64,000 nucleotides of DNA from Stemphylium vesicarium (Eukaryota; Ascomycota; Dothideomycetes; Pleosporales; Pleosporaceae): NCBI GenBank assembly GCA_004380135.1, contig QXCR01000075.1, positions 124,001-188,000 of the forward strand, written 5' to 3'. Every line of letters begins with the position of its first letter. Within the stretch, counting starts at the first letter, position 1. The notes beneath the pieces are model-generated. The model had not been told where the DNA came from and ran no database searches. It saw nothing but the letters and a program-made list of their open reading frames with translations. Position numbers and translations under genes: made by a program. Positions 23,300-34,795 of this stretch are shown here, one piece after another.

Positions 23300-25155
23300 T
23301 CATCTCCCCATCCCTTCCATCCTCTCCACAGCCCTTTCCACATCCCCCCTAACATCATGAAACCACAACCACTCGAACCGTCCCCTCTGCAACCGCGGAA
23401 GAATCCTATTCAAATCCGCTCCCTCATCTTGACCCTGGAAAAAAATCAACCGGCTCATTTCAGCCGACTGCTCGACTTGTTTCTGCGCGCGTGGTCTACG
23501 GATTGCGTCATATGCTTCAAACGCAGCCGTGATACTCGCTTCTACACCTTCATCTTTACCCCCGTTTCTGTTGTCGTTGTCGGTTCCGATTCCGTTGCCG
23601 TTGCCGTTGCCGTTGTGGTGATCACTACCCTTTACTTTCCCAGCTAGTGCCTCAAGTACACCGGCAAGCACAACCGCATCCTCAACACCCTGCGCCGCGC
23701 CCGCAGCCTGAAACGGCAACGAAGCATGTGCGGCATCGCCCATGATGACGACTCGGCCGCGGTGGTACGTCGATGTGTGCAGGTGGTGGAAGAGGCCCCA
23801 GCGGATTGGCTTTGCTTTTTCGAGTAACGCATGGAAGCGGCGGTCTACGCCCGGACCTGCAAAGTCGGCCATCATCGCTGAATGCGTGACGGTTTGCATT
23901 ACGGCGTTTGGCAGGGGCCAGGGCGTCGTGGGAGTAGCGACGCAGAGGAGGAAGTTGAACTCCTTTTATCATGCAACATCAGATCAGCCTTGATACAAAC
24001 CAGTAAACAACCATACAACCTTGGAAAAGCCGTCAAGAACCAAAACAGGCTTGTATGCTAGAGGGAGAAAGAAAGATAGAATCAATAATGTTCAACGGTC
24101 AGACTTACCTCGCCCCCAGAAATCCGATACGTAACCCCACACCTCCCCACTCCAAAGTAAAACTTGGCCACGTGCGTCAGATCGCCAAGAATATCTTCTG
24201 CCTCCCTGATTGGAATCACGCCTCGGTAGCAGTACGCGTTTGCGTAGACAGGGTCGGTTTGAGCAGGGTAGAACGGGTGCAGCACGTGCTTGCGGACTAT
24301 GCTTTTGATGCCGTCGGCGCCGATGAGGATGGTTGCGTTGGTGGTAGTTGTATCGGAGAAGGTCAAAGTGACATTTGATAAATTTTGTTGGATGCCAGTC
24401 AAGTGTTTATTGAACTGGACAGTGTGCGGGGGAATGTAGCTTGTCATTATATCAAGGAGGGCTTTTCGATGGGCCTATTCTCAGTTTTTCCATCTGAAAT
24501 CAGCCATATACACATACACATACACATAACCAAATGTCCACGAAGAACGGAAACAAGCTTGATCAGTCTTTTCAAGCAGAACAGGAAATCAAACTCACAG
24601 ACTTCCGATTAAAGCCCTCATGTCCCCACGACGAATCCCCATACCATGGCTCATCCACACCCAACCCTTCTTCCAGCAACAAGCCCTCGAAAAACACATT
24701 TTGGGCGCTTGCGTCTGCGTTCCCGATGCTGATGGCTTCGTAGCGGGGGCGGAAGGTGGGTTCGATGGCGTCCATGGCGGCGAGGCCGTTGGGTGCGAAA
24801 CCGATGCCTGCGCTTTTACTGGGCATCAGTCCACCTGGGCGTGGAAGAGAGAAAGGGAAAAAGAGAGAGAGAGATGCGGGAGAGGTGATGATGTTGGGCA
24901 TATGGGATCGAGGATAGAAGAGAAAGCGACGAGGAGTTGGACAAAAACGCATACCCAACAGTAGAATACTCAGCCGCGGCTTCGTAGAGCGTAAATGACA
25001 TGCTTTTCTTGTGTAAAGCCATGGCTAGAGCGAGACCGCCGATTCCAGCGCCTGCGAAGCTTGGTTTAGACAACTGGGTTTGTAGCTGAATTCCGAGTGT
25101 TTGGAAACGCACCCACGATCGCGACGTGGAAGTCGCCTGCTGCTTCTTCGGTCAT
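23300..25155 (-). CDS. FAD-dependent monooxygenase (salicylate hydroxylase-like)
   Basis: Five exons: 25113-25155, 24955-25051, 24599-24812, 24109-24474 and 23300-23962. They sum to 460 aa in frame. The FAD site [16 protein letters not shown] is rebuilt across intron 1. The DG motif is in [14 protein letters not shown] and the GD motif in [20 protein letters not shown], as in class A flavoprotein hydroxylases that act on aromatic or polyketide substrates with NAD(P)H and O2. A low-complexity loop ([17 protein letters not shown]) near the C-terminal third is unusual and probably surface-exposed. Intron 2 is long (142 bp) and intron 3 carries a CACATA repeat. It is the first of four co-directional genes up to the Zn2Cys6 factor. 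Confidence 0.88.
24505..24529 (+). repeat. short (CACATA)n repeat in an intron
   Basis: About four CACATA-like units within intron 3 of the FAD monooxygenase gene. Confidence 0.7.
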
Positions 25156-25822
25156 GGTGGACGTTGGATGATAGATAGGTCAGTCTTGTTGGTACTGCTG
25201 GATCTGTGATGTTATTTGGGAACTTTTACTCCTACTTCTAGTGCGTCTATCTAGGCCTGAGCTGACTTGTGTGGAGTATATACCTCGGCACCAGCACAGC
25301 TAGCTAGCTCTATCTGCAGCGTGGATTGAAGGCGCGAACCCCTCCCCCGCTCTGCGTGCTGCAGCATGATCGAACTCTTGTTCTGACATGGGTCACCTCG
25401 TAATGACGCAAGTACGGGAACGGGGGACTAGCAGGTGTGCTTATCTGGTAGCGTTGTCCCCACTTGATACCCCCACCACGCCGGTGATGTTGTCGCTATC
25501 CCAGATATAGTCTGTAACGACAACGTTTTTCAGTTTTTCACCTCGCACTCTTTGCCCGCTTTAGTTTCCGTACGAGCCACTGTATGGAATGGTGGCAAAT
25601 GTATCACAGGTTTAAGTTGCGCGCGTAAATGCCTCACGCCATCGAGGACACGAGGCGGGCTCTCTTGGGATACTCCATCTTCAACCATCACAACAACTAC
25701 TACTACATACATACATCGGTGGCTAAGCAATAATTCCAGTAACATGTGCTTCAAAAAGCGAACAAAAAAGATGTCAACTCCTTCCCTCAACACCGCCCCA
25801 TCTCCCTCAGGCATCCTCGACC
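25156..25822. other. intergenic region upstream of the FAD monooxygenase
   Basis: Presumed promoter of the monooxygenase gene. It lacks the ATACGYGTAT sites found further right. No gene seen. Confidence 0.45.
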
Positions 25823-26939
25823 TCAGAAAAACGCATCGCGCATCTTACTCGCAGCAAGCTGCACCACCGCCCTCGCAGTCGCAGACCCCCTAACCCGTTT
25901 AACCAGCGCAAAAGCATGAATCTGCCCCTCCGCTCTAATCACAGCGACTTCAACTCCCACACTCTGAAGCCGGCGTCCAAACGCCCTCCCCTCATCAACC
26001 AGCGGATCCAAATCCGCGAGGAAGATACTCGTAGGCGGGAACCTCGCCAACACCTCATCCTCCAAAAAGGACAAAGGAGAAGTAAGCGCATTCTCTCTAT
26101 CTTCTGTGTTGGGTAGAAAAGCGTCGATCATCCAGCGCAGTGTATCCGCGGGTAGGAAAGGCGCGTCGCGGAAAGTGGTGTACGACGGCATTTTGATATG
26201 GGTATCTGTGACAGGGTAGAAGAGCACCATGTGCTTGATGTCCACCAGTAGGCATCGTTGGATAGCTAAAGTCGTCATAGCGATAGCCATGTGTCCTGTT
26301 TCTGGTTAACAACTTTACTACTCGACGGCATGCTCTCTCGAATATACACATGTGTGGACGTGTATATGGCTACTTACCTCCCGCACTATCCCCCGCGAGT
26401 ACGACGCCATCTACACAGAGCCCATGCTCACCCCCGTTGCAAACAAAGTACTCGAGCACACTGTACACCTGCTCGAACTGGAACGGGTAATGTTTCTCCG
26501 GCGCGAGCGTGTAGCAAGGGAAGACGATTGCGGCGCTGGATTGGCGGGCGAGGTCTTCTATTAAAGGGGCGAAGGAAGTTGGGCTTTTGGCGTCTGCATT
26601 AACAACAATACCATCTTTGGATTCTCAAGGACCTGACCGATGTTGGATGGAGTTTTTTTACCTTCCCATTATCCACCCGCCGCCGTGGAGGTAGAATATC
26701 ATTCGACATGGTGCGGTTGCGTCGTTACGTCTGGATATTGCTACTTGTGTTGTGTATTCTTCTTCTTTGTGCTTGCAGGGTACTTGAATGGTCTCGGTGA
26801 TGATATCTGCTGCGGGCTCGTGCTCTTGAAGGGCTTCTAACGCCTCACGCGCTTTCGCGAAGCCTAGTATGTGGGGGTCTGTTAGACCTGCAACGGATTT
26901 GACAAAGGCTGTATTGACAGGGTCGAGATAGGGTGGCAT
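25823..26939 (-). CDS. alpha/beta hydrolase of the hormone-sensitive lipase (HSL) family
   Basis: Three exons (26662-26939, 26378-26583, 25823-26295) with introns of 78 and 82 bp give 318 aa. The oxyanion-hole HGGG is in IFYLHGGGWIMG. The nucleophile elbow GDSAGGHMA is rebuilt across intron 2. Catalytic Asp is expected in LADLDPLVDEG and His in EGQIHAFAL. This set is diagnostic for HSL-type esterases, which in fungi deacetylate or de-esterify small molecules. There is no signal peptide. I chose the intron 1 acceptor at AAAAG/CCC because it gives the continuous sequence WIMGSPTSFAPLIEDL. It stands between two flavoenzyme genes. Confidence 0.88.
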
Positions 26940-27219
26940 TTCGGTGATAGAGGGGAATATTAGGAGATGGTGGTAGGAGATGATTAGTTTGCACGTGGTT
27001 TTTGGTAATGATGCAGTGATGTGGTTCGCATAGAAGGAATAGTGGGGTGTATTTACACCTCGGCACTGAACTGCCTAGCGGGCGATTGTAATGATTGGAT
27101 TACTACTTCCTTACCTCTATTCTATCAAGTCTAATAAAAGAAAGCCACACAGAACCTAGCCTAGTTGAACAACCTCCCCTCGTCCCCCAATGTCCTTCAT
27201 CTCCCTATCCCCAACACAT

Positions 27220-29082
27220 CTAAACCTCACAAAGCAACCCACTGTCAAGATCATACCTCCACGCATCACTCCCAACACCACTCTGCACGTACAAACTCCC
27301 CGTAGGATCAAACTTCTTCTTAAGCCCCACAAGCCTCTCATAACTGCTCCCATAGAAATCCTCTTTAAACGCCCCATTAAACGGATTCGCCTCATTGATA
27401 TAAGCCCCAGAATCAGGCGCCCACTCGCGCCACACGGTCTCCTTATTCTTCTCCGTCCACTTCCCCGCCGCCTCAAGCGCAGCTTGTGGCGAAAGAGCAA
27501 CGCTGGTATCGACGCTAGCCCCCGTGCTGAGAACGTGCAGGTACGCTTGCCGCCACGCGGGGTTCAGCGCGCCGCGCATGTCGGTGTCGACGCTGCGGGG
27601 TCCAGGTCCACCCTGAAGTCCATACACGAGTCTGCAGGAATCGGTTTCGATTTGCGTGGCAGTGATGTTTTGGAGGTGGCTTTCTAGTGCGGATAGGGGC
27701 AGCTCGGTGAGTTCTGCGCGGCCCAGGAGACGGCTGGATGTTAGGGCTATGTCGGAGGAGTGGCTTGCTACGGGATTCAGTTCGTCGATGAGCGCGGCGT
27801 AGGATGGGAGCGTTTTCGGTTCAGAGAGGCTGATGGAGAGAGAGGTGTTTCCCGCGTGGGCGATGATGCGGTCTTGCGTGTCACCAAGGAGACGCGTGAG
27901 TGTCGTGGTTGACATGTCGTACCCGAATAACGTTATGCCGACCTCGATGCCGCGGCGTCTAGATGTCGAGTTCGTGGCAAGATCGCGGGTTATCGCGTTG
28001 CCGTTTCCGGTTATCCCGGCGTCCATGAGGTCGGGGAGGGCGCTCGATAGTGCGGCCAGAGCTTTCCAGGATGCTGAGACGGGGCAGGCGGTGCTGTTGT
28101 CTACCATGTTGATGCTCAGGGTGCTGAGGACCGCGGATTTTGGCACAGGATATGTGCGCATTACGTATTCCACGACAACGCCATAGAGGCCCGGTCCGCC
28201 TCCTCGAATGGCCCAGAGGAGATCTTGGTTCTGGGCGGCGTTGGCTACCAGAATCTCACCCTGCGTTGTCACCACAGTTGCTTGGAGGATCTGATCGGCT
28301 GCTAGACCGTAGCGAGACGAGAGGGGACCGTGGCCGCCGCCTCCAATGAAACCTCCTAGACCGACAGTGGGGTCCTGGCCGCTCACAGCTGTCCTCCCGA
28401 CTTTTGCTGCGGCGTCGAGGATATCGCCCCAGTTGTTTCCACTCCCAGTTATGACGACGTTCTCGCTTCCGTTGCCTAGGGGGTGAGGCCAGGCAGTGTC
28501 GAAATCGAGGTTGCGGAGGTGATGGGTCCAGATGGATAAAGAGTGTGCTCCGCTGGATCTGCAAGGGTGTTAGTCTGATGCCATTGTTCTCACCAAGATT
28601 GCATCATACCTGCCGTTCAAATCATGGCCAGTGCCTTTGACAACGATGCGGATATCGCGCGAGCTAGCCCATCCCGTAGCAGTCGCAATATGCTCAACAT
28701 TCGTCGTGTTAAGGACGTAAGAAGGAAGACCTCCAATCTCGCACGATTGGCCCTTTTTGTACGCGTAGTCCGTTGGGGGGACGCAGGAGTTATTAGCCCA
28801 GTATGGATAGCCGATCGACTCTGGCTGGTTCGCGTGGAAGCTCGAAAGATGCCAGTCATCGCTCACATCATCGCAGGTAACCCGCGAAGTGAAGGGACTT
28901 CTGGGGTAGCAGGATGATGCCACAGGGTTGGTTTGGATCAGCGCTCCGTCTGTAGACTCGTTTAGAGCTTTCCATTCGGCGGTGCTGGGCCATCGGGTGT
29001 CCAGCGGATGGTTCTTGCACGCAGCATTCACCACTGCCGCGTGGAGTAACGCGACACATGCTGTGATTGTGCGCAGCGACAT
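27220..29082 (-). CDS. secreted FAD-linked oxidoreductase (VAO/berberine-bridge type)
   Basis: Two exons (28610-29082, 27220-28558) with one 51 bp intron give 603 aa. Residues 1-20 are a signal peptide (MSLRTITACVALLHAAVVNA). The PCMH FAD-binding domain has VVKGTGHDLNGRSSGAHSLSIWTHH, where His153 is the expected 8-alpha-histidyl FAD link. PTVGLGGFIGGGGHGPLSSRYGLAADQ follows. The segment before it reads SGQDPTVG, so the second (cysteinyl) FAD link of bicovalent members is absent. The BBE domain at the C-terminus contains FNGAFKEDFYGSSYERLVGLKKKFDP. Such enzymes oxidise alcohols, sugars or alkaloid and polyketide intermediates with O2. Two or three ATACGYGTAT-like sites lie in its promoter. Confidence 0.9.
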
Positions 29083-29675
29083 GATTGCGTGCGGTGTTTT
29101 GAAAGAAAGTAATAGGATCGATAGCTGGTGATAAAACGAGCGAAAATAATTGTGTATAACGACCGAAGAGGAGTTGGTTGACTGGCCAAGGTACGGCCAT
29201 ATTTTTCTCTTATATACCGGAACGTGATAACTATACGCGTGTTAGAGGGATGCGCCACTGTGGTAAAGTGGCACTTTGCTGATCTAATGGTGCCTTATTC
29301 TCCTTAGATCGTAGCTAGCAGTGGGTACTCTTTCCCGTGCAGACGCTTAGGCCTCGATGGACGCTAAACGCGTATATCGTTTATACGTGTATGGAGAATC
29401 CCAAAGAAAACCGGCAGTGACATGCCGCTTCGGGCTGGGCCGCATCGTACTTTTTTGCCCGTTTTCAAGTGCTCTTTCAGTTCTTCACTGTTGCCAGTCC
29501 GCTTGAGCACTTTCGAATGTGCCGTTGAACCAAAAAGCGTCTAGGATGTTATTTCCCTGGGCGGCTTCACACCACAACAAGAGCGACCAACTCCTAATAT
29601 GCGCCTTCAAAAAAGCCCATAATCAAAGATCCAATAGAAACTTCCATGATCCACAAGCGTGTCAAGACCAACTCA
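29083..29675 (-). promoter_or_regulatory. promoter region of the FAD-linked oxidase with three ATACGYGTAT-like sites
   Basis: Sites are at 29233-29242 (ATACGCGTGT), 29366-29375 (AAACGCGTAT) and 29383-29392 (ATACGTGTAT). They lie 150-310 bp upstream of the oxidase start codon. The same motif recurs upstream of the adjacent Zn2Cys6 gene. Confidence 0.5.
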
Positions 29676-30845
29676 TCACTCATCCAGACACAAATCAAGA
29701 TGCTCAAGCCAGTAATACCCAAGATACGTAGATACTCGCCCGAAAAGCTCCTCTCCCGCATTCCCAAACACCCAAAAACGGCGATACCGATACAGCGCCA
29801 CCGCATAAAACGCTAACACAGCAAACGCCTCCGGCCTTCGCTGATGCAGCGCCTCAATATACTCTGGGGGCACGACCAGCGGCCAAGCCATTGTCGCATG
29901 AATCCCCAGTGTATCGTTCTTGGGGTCCAGATTCGCAATATCAAGCATCCACTGCACCCACTCCAGCGCACCCAGACAAGCATCCACAGCGTGGGATCCA
30001 GACTCATCTGACTCTAAGAACGTCTTTAGTCTGTTGGTTTCCATGCCTGGGTTATTTAAGTGTTCAACACGCCTGCTTGCCTCGTCGATGAATAGAAGAG
30101 GCCCCAGATTCGACTTGAGAATCCGATTCCACGCGTCGCCATGGATAAACGTACGCACCCCGCGGTGCAGATAGAGATAACTAACAAAGGCTTCTGTGAA
30201 ACTGGATAGGCTGTCGTGAGCCCCGCCAAGCGTGTCCCGCAGAATGTGAAACCCGACGAGCGAGGCGAAGAGAAAAGGCGGCATGCAGTTCGCACTGGAT
30301 ATCTCGCTCTTGGACTGGTTGAAAGACTGCAAGGCTCGCGTTTGCAGCTCAGTAGCTTGCTGGTGGTACAGCGCACTGTCGGAGACATCTTTAGTGGAGA
30401 GATGCAGCGCGGCGAGAGCGAGGAGTTGGTCGAGGAGAAAGGGTGCTGAGCTTGTGCTTCCGATGGCGATGTCGATGATTGCCCTTGCGTCTCCGGGTAG
30501 TGCCATGTACTCGGTCATGCTCGTCTCTGCATGGTGCAGGAACACCATGTGCATGACGGTAAAACTCCCGAATGACGGAGGTGCCTGAGGTTCCTGGGAA
30601 GAGGTAACCGCGCGGTCGGTTTTTCTAGAACTTTTCGAGGTGCGGGTGGCTGAATCTGGCTGCGGAGATTTGATCTTTGGGAATATGCAGGTTCGCTCGG
30701 ATACCGTGCAGTTGGTGCAGTGAGGACGGTTCTCGTCGCATTTTATGTGACGTGACTTGCATTCCTCGCAGCCCTGGCGTGATTTGCGATGGGTCCGGCG
30801 CCGCCGTTGCTGTGATTGGTCGCGCTGCGCTTTTTGTTGGGGCAT
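29676..30845 (-). CDS. Zn2Cys6 (fungal binuclear cluster) transcription factor
   Basis: A single exon of 389 aa. The zinc cluster is at residues 26-53 (C26, C29, C36, C43, C46, C53; spacing CX2CX6CX6CX2CX6C). It is preceded by a strongly basic RRRRTHRKSRQG segment. The style HRKSRQGCEECKSRHIKCDE resembles the sterol-uptake-control (Upc2-like) group. The rest is the usual helical fungal-specific region (FGSFTVMHMVFLHHAETSM onward). I expect a nuclear DNA-binding regulator of the neighbouring genes. Its own promoter has four palindromic sites (30910-31093), suggesting autoregulation. The regulatory link is inference from position and motif only. Confidence 0.9.
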   Translation of the reverse strand: MPQQKAQRDQSQQRRRRTHRKSRQGCEECKSRHIKCDENRPHCTNCTVSERTCIFPKIKSPQPDSATRTSKSSRKTDRAVTSSQEPQAPPSFGSFTVMHMVFLHHAETSMTEYMALPGDARAIIDIAIGSTSSAPFLLDQLLALAALHLSTKDVSDSALYHQQATELQTRALQSFNQSKSEISSANCMPPFLFASLVGFHILRDTLGGAHDSLSSFTEAFVSYLYLHRGVRTFIHGDAWNRILKSNLGPLLFIDEASRRVEHLNNPGMETNRLKTFLESDESGSHAVDACLGALEWVQWMLDIANLDPKNDTLGIHATMAWPLVVPPEYIEALHQRRPEAFAVLAFYAVALYRYRRFWVFGNAGEELFGRVSTYLGYYWLEHLDLCLDE

Positions 30846-31362
30846 GATTGGAATGGTTAGAGATGCAGGAATGCTGGATGCGTAACGGAACCGGCTAGCT
30901 CAGAGAGATATACGTGTATGCGATTGATAGTCAATGTCAAACAAATTCAAAAAGGGTAGCGGCTCCTGGTCAGCAATGTGAGAGTCTGTATATTTTACGC
31001 GTACGAAAGAACGCTAGTTACTAGAGGAGTGCTAAACGTGGCTCATGAGCAGCCTTACGCGTATTCGGATAGCCTGGCGTGCGATACGCGTATACGGTAG
31101 AATTCCGGGAGAAACACCCCATTACTAGGATGCAAAGTTTCAGAATGCTGCCAAAATGTGAAATTCTGGCAATTCAGTGGACTCGCTACGTAAAGGTCAT
31201 AGCAATAGCTTCGTTAAAGAACAAGGGAATCGTAAAGGGGAAATGAAGCTCCGCGTGTATACCAATCAGCGGAGCTACACCGAATGCGCAGCACTCAATG
31301 GCCAGCCACTGCATCACGGCCAACAAATACATACATTTCTGCCAACGCGACTCAACAATCTC
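30846..31362 (-). promoter_or_regulatory. promoter of the Zn2Cys6 gene with four ATACGYGTAT-like sites
   Basis: Sites are 30910-30919 (ATACGTGTAT), 30995-31004 (TTACGCGTAC), 31055-31064 (TTACGCGTAT) and 31084-31093 (ATACGCGTAT, a perfect palindrome). The last two are each extended to ACGCGTATNCGG (31057-31068 and 31086-31097), 29 bp apart. CGG triplets are typical half-sites of Zn2Cys6 proteins. Confidence 0.55.
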
Positions 31363-33954
31363 TCAAGTATACACACTCTCTGTGAAGGCGTTGACCTGTA
31401 AACCTCGTTCGGCCATATCCGCCTTCTCCAGGAACTTCAGCTGCATCCACACCAAATGGCCCTTGACGCGGTCCAACTCCTTCCTGACCTCTGCTACAGG
31501 CATGTCGAGCGTGTATAAATGACCCTGCTTATGCTCTTTATCTGTCTGGGGGTTCGGCGTGAAAGAGTCGTAGTCATCGAATGTGAGGATGTTGTCATCG
31601 GGATCAGCGTGGAACAAGTTGCGGAAGATCTCCGTGTTGGTAGAAGCACGACCGCACCACTCATCCCAGAGTTTCGGGCAGAGTGGATCTGAAACAAAGT
31701 CTGCTTCGGGGCCGGGCATCGCGTCGTTTGGTGAGTCTTCGCCAGGTGGCTGTGCATTGGGGTCGTCAGCCGCGTTGAGGGATTGGGGTGGGAGAAGACC
31801 GAGATGTTCGCGCCATAAGCTGCTGCGAAGATCGTGTGCGAGACGGGCAGCCTTGTATGGCTTCCCATCGAGTTGAGTGTCGATCTCATCAGTATCCTGT
31901 AGGACGATAGAGAGTTCTGAATCGTGGAAGCCCAGCTGCGAGCGATCGTTGATGTTGGAGGAGCCGCAGATGACAGTCTTGTCGTCGACAATGCAGAGTT
32001 TCGCGTGGATGTAAAGTTCTTCTTGGAAGTAGCATTTCTTCTCTTCCTCGGCCTCACCTGCCCAATCCTCTTCACTAGGCTTCTTCTCGGTGAGCATGGC
32101 GTCGTCAGCGATAGAGTCCGGATCGATGACACCTCCCTGATCACCCTTGCCCAGGTCTTCTGCGTCATCCATGTACTTCTTCCTCATCTCAGCGGCTATC
32201 CGTCTTTTCTCTTCTCCGCCCTCTTCAGGTGACGCTTCCAGTTCGTCGATTTCGGCAGTCTCCATTTCCATGTAGGTCATACCAGACTTCTTCTCGAGTT
32301 CCTTGAGCTCTGGTGTGACGTTGATGCGATCATACGAGCGGAGGTTGAAGAAGAAAATGTATTTTTCGGGGTCGACGCCGGCCGCTCGGACCTTTCCATA
32401 GATGCTCTCGTCTCCTCTGCAGATGCTCTTGAACTGATAGTCCATGATGGCTCGCGTTCCAGCCGCGGCTTGGTCACGCAAATCGCCCGCAAAGCCGGGG
32501 ATAGCGGGGATGACGATAATGATGCGGAAATTGCGCTCTTCCTTGGCTGCCTTCACAATGGCGTCGACTATCGCAGCTCCTATTTGGTTGTGAACGGGAT
32601 TTTCGTCATGCTTACCAGTCGCCGTGATGAAGAACTGATTCTCGATGTATACGAAATGTTGGGCATTTCGGATGACTTCACAGTAGGCGTTCTGAATACT
32701 GTGCTCATGGGGGTCAATACCCATGCTCCAGTCTCCACTACTCCTGACGAGTTGCGCATGCACAGTTCCACGATTCTCGAGATTTTTGCTGTTCAGTTGC
32801 GTTATGGGGTGATGCACGTACTCACCAACAGGGAACTTCGGTCTTTGCACTCCAATCAGATCTTCGTCAGCACCTTCACGTCCTTCCATGGTAAGCCAGT
32901 CATATCGTTCGTCGCGCTTGTACTTTTCACGCTTAACAAAATTCCATCGCAGGACGAAATGCTCGGCAATGTCGTAAATCGCCGGTCCAATGAGACCCAT
33001 TGCGACGTCGTGCCAAGGCATGCGACCGAACTCGAGCTTGTTCAGCTTGTTCGATTTCCAGTCGTCGACGCTTTGGAAATCCATAATGCGATTGTTGTTG
33101 TAGTCTTGACCAGGGAAGATTTGGTTTTGCACACCCGAAGGATGCGCGTCGGACAGCGGATGTTGCTTCTCATCCCATCGGCCGTAGCACAGATCTAGCC
33201 CTCCGATAAAGGCCATTGCGTAGTCGATAACGATGAACTTCTCGTGATGCGCCCAGTAGAATGTCATGTCGGAAGCATTCTCGAAGACATTGTGATCTGG
33301 ATGTCGCATTACCTTGATGTTTCCGTAACCAGGTTCGCCCTCTTTGATAAGACCCATGAGCGCCTTCTTGGTATGTTGACTGTTGCAAGTGAGAGCAGCC
33401 GAGACCTAGCGCTGATGAGCTACCGAATGAATCGTAGTGATTGATGTTCTTACCTCCTTGTATACAGAGATGTAAATCTTGACACCAGCTTCTGCACGGC
33501 GCTTGAGCACTTGATCCAGTCGGTACTGCTGGTTGTAGAACGGTGGTCGCTTCAAGAACAACTCTGGGCTAAGCCACCAATCGGCAATGTAGATGGTCTC
33601 CTGCGCTTTCTCCAAGGCCTCTGCGACAGCCCAGAAGTAATCTCTGCCATCCACATACCATTTCACCAGGTTGTTGTCTCTTTCAGGTGCAAAGCTGTTG
33701 AAGCGGTGATTCTCAGCGATCTTGCTCCGCTTCGCATCCGTCTCCTTCTCATGCTCCTCGTCATGGCGATGGTTGGCATTGAAGAGGTTGGTGAATTTTC
33801 CAATCTTGTGCTTGATGTGCACGGCCTTAATATGCGCACCTCTCAATTTGGTGTGCTCGAGCTTCTGCTCTATCTCCTCGATCTTCTCGGATGCGCGATG
33901 GTTGAAGGGATGAAACAGCTTTTTAAGACCCTTGTCTTTAGTCTCTTTGGACAT
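31363..33954 (-). CDS. phospholipase D
   Basis: Two exons (33454-33954, 31363-33405) with a 48 bp intron give 847 aa. Both HKD catalytic motifs are present: HHEKFIVID (His221, Lys223, Asp228) and HAKLCIVDD (from His634), each followed by GG or GSSNIN sequence. The eukaryotic PLD core is clear: YWAHHEKFIVIDYAMAFIGG, then YIENQFFITAT. The N-terminus has no PX or PH domain that I can see; it starts MSKETKDKGLKKLFHPFNHR with a basic helical region. This fits the short filamentous-fungal PLD type. The enzyme hydrolyses phosphatidylcholine to phosphatidic acid and choline at membranes. Confidence 0.93.
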
Positions 33955-34795
33955 GTTGCCGACCGTGCGCGGCGATCAGCAATCGCGCGGGGTAGCAATG
34001 GGTGATGGTGAGGCTTGTGTGAGGGGGAGGCTGAGGAGTGAGGCGTGTGGCAGAGTAGGTGGAGAAGAATCAGTGGTGTACGCTGGTCTTGTACTGACCC
34101 GCAGGGGTGGATAAACCTGAATTCACTGTCCTGCACTCGGCAGGTAAACAGTGCAGGCGCAAGGATGGTGCGATCTCTTCGGAAAGAGCGGGACCGGAGT
34201 CCTGACGTCACCCCTCGCTAGACCTGTTTCGACGCGCTACAGCTGCACCCTCGCGAGCCGTTTCCTACCATTGAACCTAGTATGTGGCTTTTCCATGTTA
34301 GCCACATCCATATCAGCACATGTATTTGATCGAATGTGTTAGACAATAGTTTGCTGTTCCGATGCACGCCGCAAAGACGTTGTAAGCTTTGTATCCCGCC
34401 TACTCGGACTTCTCGGCAGCTCCCTCAGACACTATTCAAGTTCGGGGTGGATATCCGCGGCTTTATTGGCCATGTGATTGGAACATCATGCGGTATGGAT
34501 GCGCTACTGGCAGTGAAGACGGACAACATCTATCCTTCCACATGATGACCTACGATAGAAATGCGTAGTTCTCCAGCGAGCTGCTGAATAGAAATGTTTA
34601 TTCTCTACATGCCACAAAGAGCCTCCGAAAACCTTCATCAAGGCCTGTTTGTAGAGTAGATAGCACCTTGAACTCAGGTACCGTTGGTATATCAGAAGCC
34701 AATTCGGTCATAAATCGTCAAGTCATCAGATCGTGATCCCAAAGCCCTCCGTGCCAGGGCCGCAGACCCCAGAATCGGGCTAAAAGCGGACTTCC
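33955..34795. other. intergenic region
   Basis: Upstream of the phospholipase D gene and downstream of the GH43 gene. No gene seen. Confidence 0.5.
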
